Positions 33,030-35,460 of a stretch of 35,460 nucleotides of DNA are shown here, in pieces. The notes under the pieces were generated by a model that was given only the letters and a program-made list of their open reading frames with translations, had not been told where the DNA came from and made no database searches. The DNA comes from a virus. How positions within the stretch are numbered: the first letter of the stretch is position 1; every line of letters begins with the position of its first letter. Made by a program: the position numbers and the translations under genes. The stretch covers positions 1-35,460 of IMG/VR virus record IMGVR_UViG_3300042894_001300. One strand, written 5' to 3'.

Positions 33030-33646
33030 TTTGATTCCTTCGGTTTGCGTGGCATCTCTCCGCGTAGCTTAGCATTTGGATTGCGTTTGGCATACAGTTC
33101 ACGACGGCGCGCGTTCTTTCTTTTCTTGTATTCAGGATTTCTTCGTCTTTCACCATCAACTGTGTAATAAAACCGTTTTCCACGCTCTGAATGACAGGTC
33201 TTGCAGTATCTGGCAACCCATTGCTTGCCGTCCTTGGCTTTCATGGATGGAGGTGCCATAAACCCTGTGTTCTCATCAGTCCATTCGTGGCCGTATTTAC
33301 AGGTCTTTCTTTGGTGCATGTGATGACGGCCTTTTGCTGTCTTGTCACGCTGATTCAGCATTGCTGTTCCAAGCGACAAGTGTGCAGGGTTAACGCATTT
33401 AACATTGTCACAGGAGTGCATGATGTCAACGCGCGAGTCATCCATTTTCTTTGGCAACTCATCAAGACTGTGCTCTAGCATGTACGAGATACGATGTGCA
33501 CCTTCGCACTTCCCACCCCACCAAAGCTTGCCGTAGCCCTTGTTGCTACTCGATGCGGTCCATGGCCAACACTCATCGGCCCCAAGAACTTCTACCTTGC
33601 TCCAAAAACGGCCAGGATTTTTATCAGCACCATTTGCCCAAGGCAT
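33026..33646 (-). CDS. HNH endonuclease with zinc-finger C-terminus
   Basis: The protein is 206 residues from ATG 33646, preceded by TAGGTGG five bases upstream; a GTG three codons earlier is less likely. The HNH_3-type core is complete: H77-x-C (DIMHSCDN), then KCVNPAHLSLG with N86 and H89. A second metal site follows (CKYGHEW at about 116-122 and RYCKTCHSERG near 147-156), then a Lys/Arg-rich tail that is likely DNA-binding. These are typical free-standing homing endonucleases, or packaging-associated nicking enzymes. In contrast with the HNH-like protein at 1279-1539 all catalytic residues are present. It is coupled by GTGA to the glycosyltransferase gene. Confidence 0.87.
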   Translation of the reverse strand: MPWANGADKNPGRFWSKVEVLGADECWPWTASSSNKGYGKLWWGGKCEGAHRISYMLEHSLDELPKKMDDSRVDIMHSCDNVKCVNPAHLSLGTAMLNQRDKTAKGRHHMHQRKTCKYGHEWTDENTGFMAPPSMKAKDGKQWVARYCKTCHSERGKRFYYTVDGERRRNPEYKKRKNARRRELYAKRNPNAKLRGEMPRKPKESK

Positions 33647-33648
33647 AA

Positions 33649-33984
33649 TTACCACCTACCTTGACGAGAAGCATCATCAGCCCAAGGTTCACTGTCACCA
33701 GAAGGCGCGGCAAAAGATTCCTTGTTAGCTAGGGCAGAGTATTGAGCATGAGCTCCAACTTGATTACCTACCACGTCATCAATGAGGTCATAGAGAGCCA
33801 TAGTGTTCCGAGAAACCCAATCTTGATACTGCTGGTCTTCCAATGCCACCAGTTCTGTGTTGACAAGGTCAACTACACGCTGAATAGCGTCTTCATCTAT
33901 GAGTCCAGAGGCTTTGAGTACAAACCTCAGTGCTGTTTCTTGTTCTGACATTGATTGCTCCAATCCGCTATTCGCGTTGCTCAT
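33649..33984 (-). CDS. Hypothetical acidic helical protein
   Basis: The protein is 111 residues from ATG 33984 (GGAACGGAA precedes it). The longer open frame upstream would add a spurious hydrophobic stretch made from the origin-like DNA. Helices are predicted by eye at ETALRFVLKASGLIDEDA, QRVVDLVNTELVALEDQQYQ and MALYDLIDDVVGNQVGA. The C-terminus is polar (GDSEPWADDASRQGRW). No family is recognised. It is the first gene of the leftward operon, so likely early, and it stops just before the HNH endonuclease. Confidence 0.72.
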   Translation of the reverse strand: MSNANSGLEQSMSEQETALRFVLKASGLIDEDAIQRVVDLVNTELVALEDQQYQDWVSRNTMALYDLIDDVVGNQVGAHAQYSALANKESFAAPSGDSEPWADDASRQGRW

Positions 33985-34058
33985 TTCCGTTCCATATATT
34001 AGCACATACAACCTTGTTGTAGTGGACCTCATCCGATACCAAAAACACGCCAACAAAA

Positions 34059-34118
34059 TGTGTACACAAAAAGCCAAAGATGTACACAACCAGACAAACC
34101 AAACAAACATGTATACAA
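34059..34118. promoter_or_regulatory. Three palindromic TGT(A/G)(C/T)ACA sites (operator or iteron candidates)
   Basis: TGTGTACACA (34059-34068, a perfect palindrome), TGTACACAA (34081-34089) and TGTATACAA (34110-34118) share a TGTRYACA core and are spaced 20 and 29 bases apart. A further TGTATACAA lies at 34842-34850 and a TGTACA in the left divergent region at 1568-1573. The sites could bind a dimeric repressor of the leftward operon whose first gene starts at 33984. Confidence 0.45.
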
Positions 34119-34159
34119 GTCCAATACAAGTCAAAAACAGCACAAACACTGACAAAACA

Positions 34160-34191
34160 TGTGGAAAACCCTGTGGATAACCAGTGGAAAA
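34160..34191. promoter_or_regulatory. DnaA-box cluster (putative replication origin)
   Basis: The central site TGTGGATAA (34172-34180) is the exact complement of the DnaA-box consensus TTATCCACA. TGTGGAAAA (34160-34168) and AGTGGAAAA (34183-34191) are one- and two-mismatch variants in the same orientation. Starts are spaced 12 and 11 bases, about one helical turn. The sites lie in AT-rich, gene-free DNA. Host DnaA binding here could open the phage origin. No replication gene was found in the phage itself. Confidence 0.65.
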
Positions 34192-34242
34192 CAATACGAG
34201 AAAGAAAACTGTGAACTAAGGGCATAACTCATCTGCCCGTTT

Positions 34243-34284
34243 TGCTTGCAATAGTTAGCAGTCTGCTTGCAATAGTTAGCGCTG
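34243..34284. repeat. Tandem 21-base repeat beside the DnaA-box cluster
   Basis: TGCTTGCAATAGTTAGC occurs at 34243-34259 and again at 34264-34280, with a 4-base spacer giving a 21-base period (two helical turns). It begins 52 bases after the last DnaA-like box. Iteron-type spacing and place suggest a binding site for an initiator or regulator. Confidence 0.7.
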
Positions 34285-34472
34285 CGTGTTTTGTTTACTC
34301 TTTTATTTTGTTTATTTGGGTTGTTCGGCACCTTTAGGTGAGCGAAGCAGCCGGTGATTGCTGCTGTAAAAAGCGCGGAAAAGTAGCAAAGTATTCGAGC
34401 AGCTATTCGAGCATTCGATGCGGCGGCAAAAACATCAACTTTTTACAACATTCCACGTCAGCTGCCCGGCAA

Positions 34473-34522
34473 GAACGCAGCAAATATATGAACGTAGTGA
34501 ATAGGTATGAGCGCAGCAAATA
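34473..34522. repeat. Triplicated 14-base motif
   Basis: GAACGCAGCAAATA (34473-34486), GAACGTAGTGAATA (34490-34503) and GAGCGCAGCAAATA (34509-34522) follow one another with 17- and 19-base periods. They lie directly beside the terminator end of the candidate small RNA. Function is unknown. Confidence 0.6.
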
Positions 34523-34657
34523 GAAAAGCCCCAGATGCAGGAATGGCTACAAACCTACATCCAGGGCTTCTCCGACAGGACGAGCGAGGAGCCTGTCTAT
34601 TGGGTGTAGCGATTCGCTGACCACCATGCACGACACCAATGCCGTAGTACGCCGTGC
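34515..34657 (-). ncRNA. Candidate structured small RNA, about 140 nt
   Basis: On the minus strand a promoter-like TTAGTT-N17-TATGAT (the -10 is ATCATA at 34664-34669 on plus) would start a transcript near 34657. The transcript folds into a 5' stem TGCACG/CGTGCA (34653-34658 with 34627-34632), a middle stem GACAGG/CCTGTC (34574-34579 with 34592-34597) and a long terminal stem. The last pairs AAGCCC 34526-34531 with GGGCTT 34564-34569, with further GATG/CATC and AGG/CCT pairing inside. On the minus strand it is followed by TTTTCTATTT, like an intrinsic terminator. No known RNA family is recognised. Confidence 0.5.
34520..34569 (-). terminator. Probable intrinsic terminator of the candidate small RNA
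   Basis: The imperfect hairpin AAGCCC..GATG..AGG / CCT..CATC..GGGCTT has symmetrical internal loops. Read on the minus strand it ends directly in TTTTCTATTT (complement of 34518-34529). No protein gene lies upstream on that strand, so the terminator argues for a short non-coding transcript. Confidence 0.55.
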
Positions 34658-34944
34658 ACGCATATCATAACATACAAACATGGATGAACTAATCCGTCCT
34701 TGCGTGGTAGAAGACAAGCAGCCTTGCTGTTGTGATGATGATGATGTCAGACCAGATGCCAGTGCAGCCAGTCACAGTCACAGGTACAGATACCTCATGC
34801 ACAAGGGAGGGGTACACCCACCCCCCCACCGTACCCATTTGTGTATACAAATAAGGCTAGGGAGCTTTGAACTTTAAAAATACTTTTTGTGCTATTGATT
34901 TCTGTTAGCTTTGTTGACATTCACTAGTTTCTATGCGGTTCTAT

Positions 34945-34956
34945 TACAATTGTGTT
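34945..34956 (+). promoter_or_regulatory. -10-like box for leaderless whiB
   Basis: TACAAT (34945-34950) differs from TATAAT at one base and ends six bases before the ATG at 34957, so transcription could start at the A of the start codon. No ribosome site precedes the ATG. Leaderless messages are frequent in actinobacteria. A perfect TTGACA at 34914-34919 is 25 bases upstream, too far for a standard -35 with this box. Confidence 0.45.
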
Positions 34957-35319
34957 ATGACATGGATGGACTTGGCGGCGTGTAAAGGGAAAACGAATTT
35001 GATGTTCCCTAAGTTTCATAACGATAAGTCTTATACTGGTGTGGCAAGGCAGATTTGTAGTGCGTGTCCAGTGAAGAAAGAATGTCTGGATTATGCGTTG
35101 GAGTTTCCGATGACGGAGCTTCAGGGTGTTTGGGCTGGGTTGACGAATGGTCAGTTGGCTCGTGAGCAAAGAAGGCGTGGTTTGAAAGCGACAAGGCCAA
35201 CGATTCAGGAGATGTTGGTTGTTCGACGTAATGGCACTACAGCGTATGTTGAGCCGAAAGAGTTAGTTGATGCTCCGGTTAAGCGTGGTCGTGGTAGGCC
35301 GAGAAAGAACTTCGGTTAA
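34957..35319 (+). CDS. whiB: WhiB-family Fe-S transcription factor with AT-hook
   Basis: The protein is 120 residues from ATG 34957 (ATG 34933 is an alternative, 8 residues longer). The four Cys that hold a [4Fe-4S] cluster are C9, C34, C37 and C43 (DLAACKG, QICSACPVKKECLDYAL). They are followed by the GVWAGLT turn that replaces the usual GVWGG, and an Arg-rich helix. The C-terminus, KRGRGRPRKNFG, is an AT-hook. In host WhiB7 a similar hook grips AT-rich DNA next to the promoter while the Fe-S domain binds sigma region 4. Phage WhiB proteins (for example TM4) block host division regulators. Here it may rewire host transcription. It is the only rightward gene in this arm. Confidence 0.92.
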   Translation: MTWMDLAACKGKTNLMFPKFHNDKSYTGVARQICSACPVKKECLDYALEFPMTELQGVWAGLTNGQLAREQRRRGLKATRPTIQEMLVVRRNGTTAYVEPKELVDAPVKRGRGRPRKNFG

Positions 35320-35460
35320 ATTTAACTGGTTTGTTTCTCTGGTGTTGTTATGGGGCTCATGGCCGCCCCGCTCGCTTCGCGAGCTCCTAGGCCTAGGTCG
35401 TTTGGCGGCCTTTGCTTGTTTCAGTCTTGGTGTTCCCGCCAAGCCGACCGTCCTTTAAAA
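35276..35460. repeat. Right copy of terminal near-identical direct repeat
   Basis: This matches bases 1-185 at an offset of 35,275, with four A-to-G differences (35277, 35298, 35301, 35333). It covers the end of whiB and 141 non-coding bases. No other gene is present after the whiB stop at 35319. Confidence 0.93.
35361..35410. repeat. T-shaped nested inverted repeat, right copy
   Basis: This is identical to the left copy at 86-135, with outer stem GGCCGCC (35361-35367) / GGCGGCC (35404-35410), hairpin GCTCGC-TTC-GCGAGC and the 12-bp palindrome. It lies 41 bases after the complete whiB gene. It may act as that gene's transcription terminator or mark a genome end. Confidence 0.8.

Larger units (their letters stand above)
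33985..34956. other. Longest non-coding region: putative origin and regulatory region
   Basis: This stretch of almost 1 kb lies between the leftward operon and whiB and has no convincing ORF. It holds, in order: three TGTRYACA-type palindromic sites (34059-34118), a cluster of three DnaA-box-like sequences (34160-34191), two 21-base-period repeats (34243-34284), a triplicated 14-base motif (34473-34522), a hairpin array with a candidate small RNA (34515-34657), a GGGTAC/GTACCC dyad (34810-34836), another TGTATACA site (34842-34849) and the whiB promoter. Sites for replication, transcription and perhaps packaging all appear to be gathered here. Confidence 0.7.

Noticed and set aside
33985-34194. 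N-terminal hydrophobic extension of the 33649-33984 gene (possible membrane protein)
   Set aside because: The extension is translated from the DnaA-box and TGTRYACA region and lacks a ribosome site. The ATG at 33984 has a site and normal protein composition after it.
34338-34523. Rightward open frame of 61 residues in the origin-like region
   Set aside because: It has no ribosome site, and its C-terminal repeat (ERSKYMNVVNRYERSK) is just the translation of the triplicated 14-base DNA motif.
34680-34877. Rightward open frame of 65 residues (CCCDDDD, HSHRYRY)
   Set aside because: It has no ribosome site, low-complexity composition from CA/GAT-rich DNA, and overlaps the inverted repeat and the palindromic site.
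35267-35458. Open frame crossing the whiB end and the terminal repeat
   Set aside because: It is in a different frame from whiB, runs through the T-shaped palindrome and lacks a ribosome site.

Overview
This window looks like one essentially complete genome of a short-tailed (podovirus-like) phage of an actinobacterium. The host call rests mainly on a WhiB-family Fe-S regulator at the right end (a family known almost only from actinobacteria and their phages). The podovirus call rests on a P22-like adaptor and a gp10-like nozzle placed after the capsid genes, large internal virion proteins, and no tape-measure or tail-tube gene. The first 185 bases reappear as the last 185 bases with only four A/G differences. 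The molecule is therefore circular in the assembly or terminally redundant, with a unit length of about 35,275 bases.

Layout. (1) 1-1,539: the terminal repeat, a structured non-coding stretch and a short leftward operon with a degenerate HNH protein. (2) 1,670-9,617, rightward: small terminase, a fibre module (a 1,064-residue collagen-like fibre, a glycine-rich adhesin-like protein, a companion protein and a short collagen-like fibre), then large terminase. The fibres thus sit between the two terminase subunits. (3) 9,665-12,345: a run of tiny, tightly coupled, lysine-rich proteins. (4) 12,345-20,884: portal, scaffold, major capsid protein, decoration-like protein, adaptor, nozzle and tail-appendage proteins. 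(5) 20,914-22,300: a Cys-rich mini-protein and two 2-oxoglutarate/Fe(II) oxygenases. (6) 22,333-29,109: internal virion proteins ending with a 1,379-residue-class giant, then a holin-like protein. (7) 29,106-33,984, leftward: small acidic protein, sigma-region-4-like protein, RusA-type resolvase, unknown protein, methyltransferase, double-domain glycosyltransferase, HNH endonuclease and a small acidic protein. (8) 33,985-34,956: non-coding region with clustered DnaA boxes, tandem repeats and a candidate small RNA, followed by whiB.

How it works together. No DNA polymerase, primase, helicase, integrase, tRNA or recognisable endolysin was seen. Replication therefore probably relies on the host replisome, and the DnaA-box cluster near 34,160-34,191 is the best origin candidate. 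Five of the six larger gaps before rightward genes carry the same two-part element (GTAAY, then about 19 bases later ATAG). This may be a late promoter, possibly read with the help of the phage sigma-like protein. The pairing of Gly-Pro-Thr fibres with two hydroxylase-like genes, a glycosyltransferase and a methyltransferase suggests, as an inference only, a phage-encoded kit for chemically modifying its own collagen-like fibres.

All family assignments come from reading motifs by eye. No database search or folding program was run.
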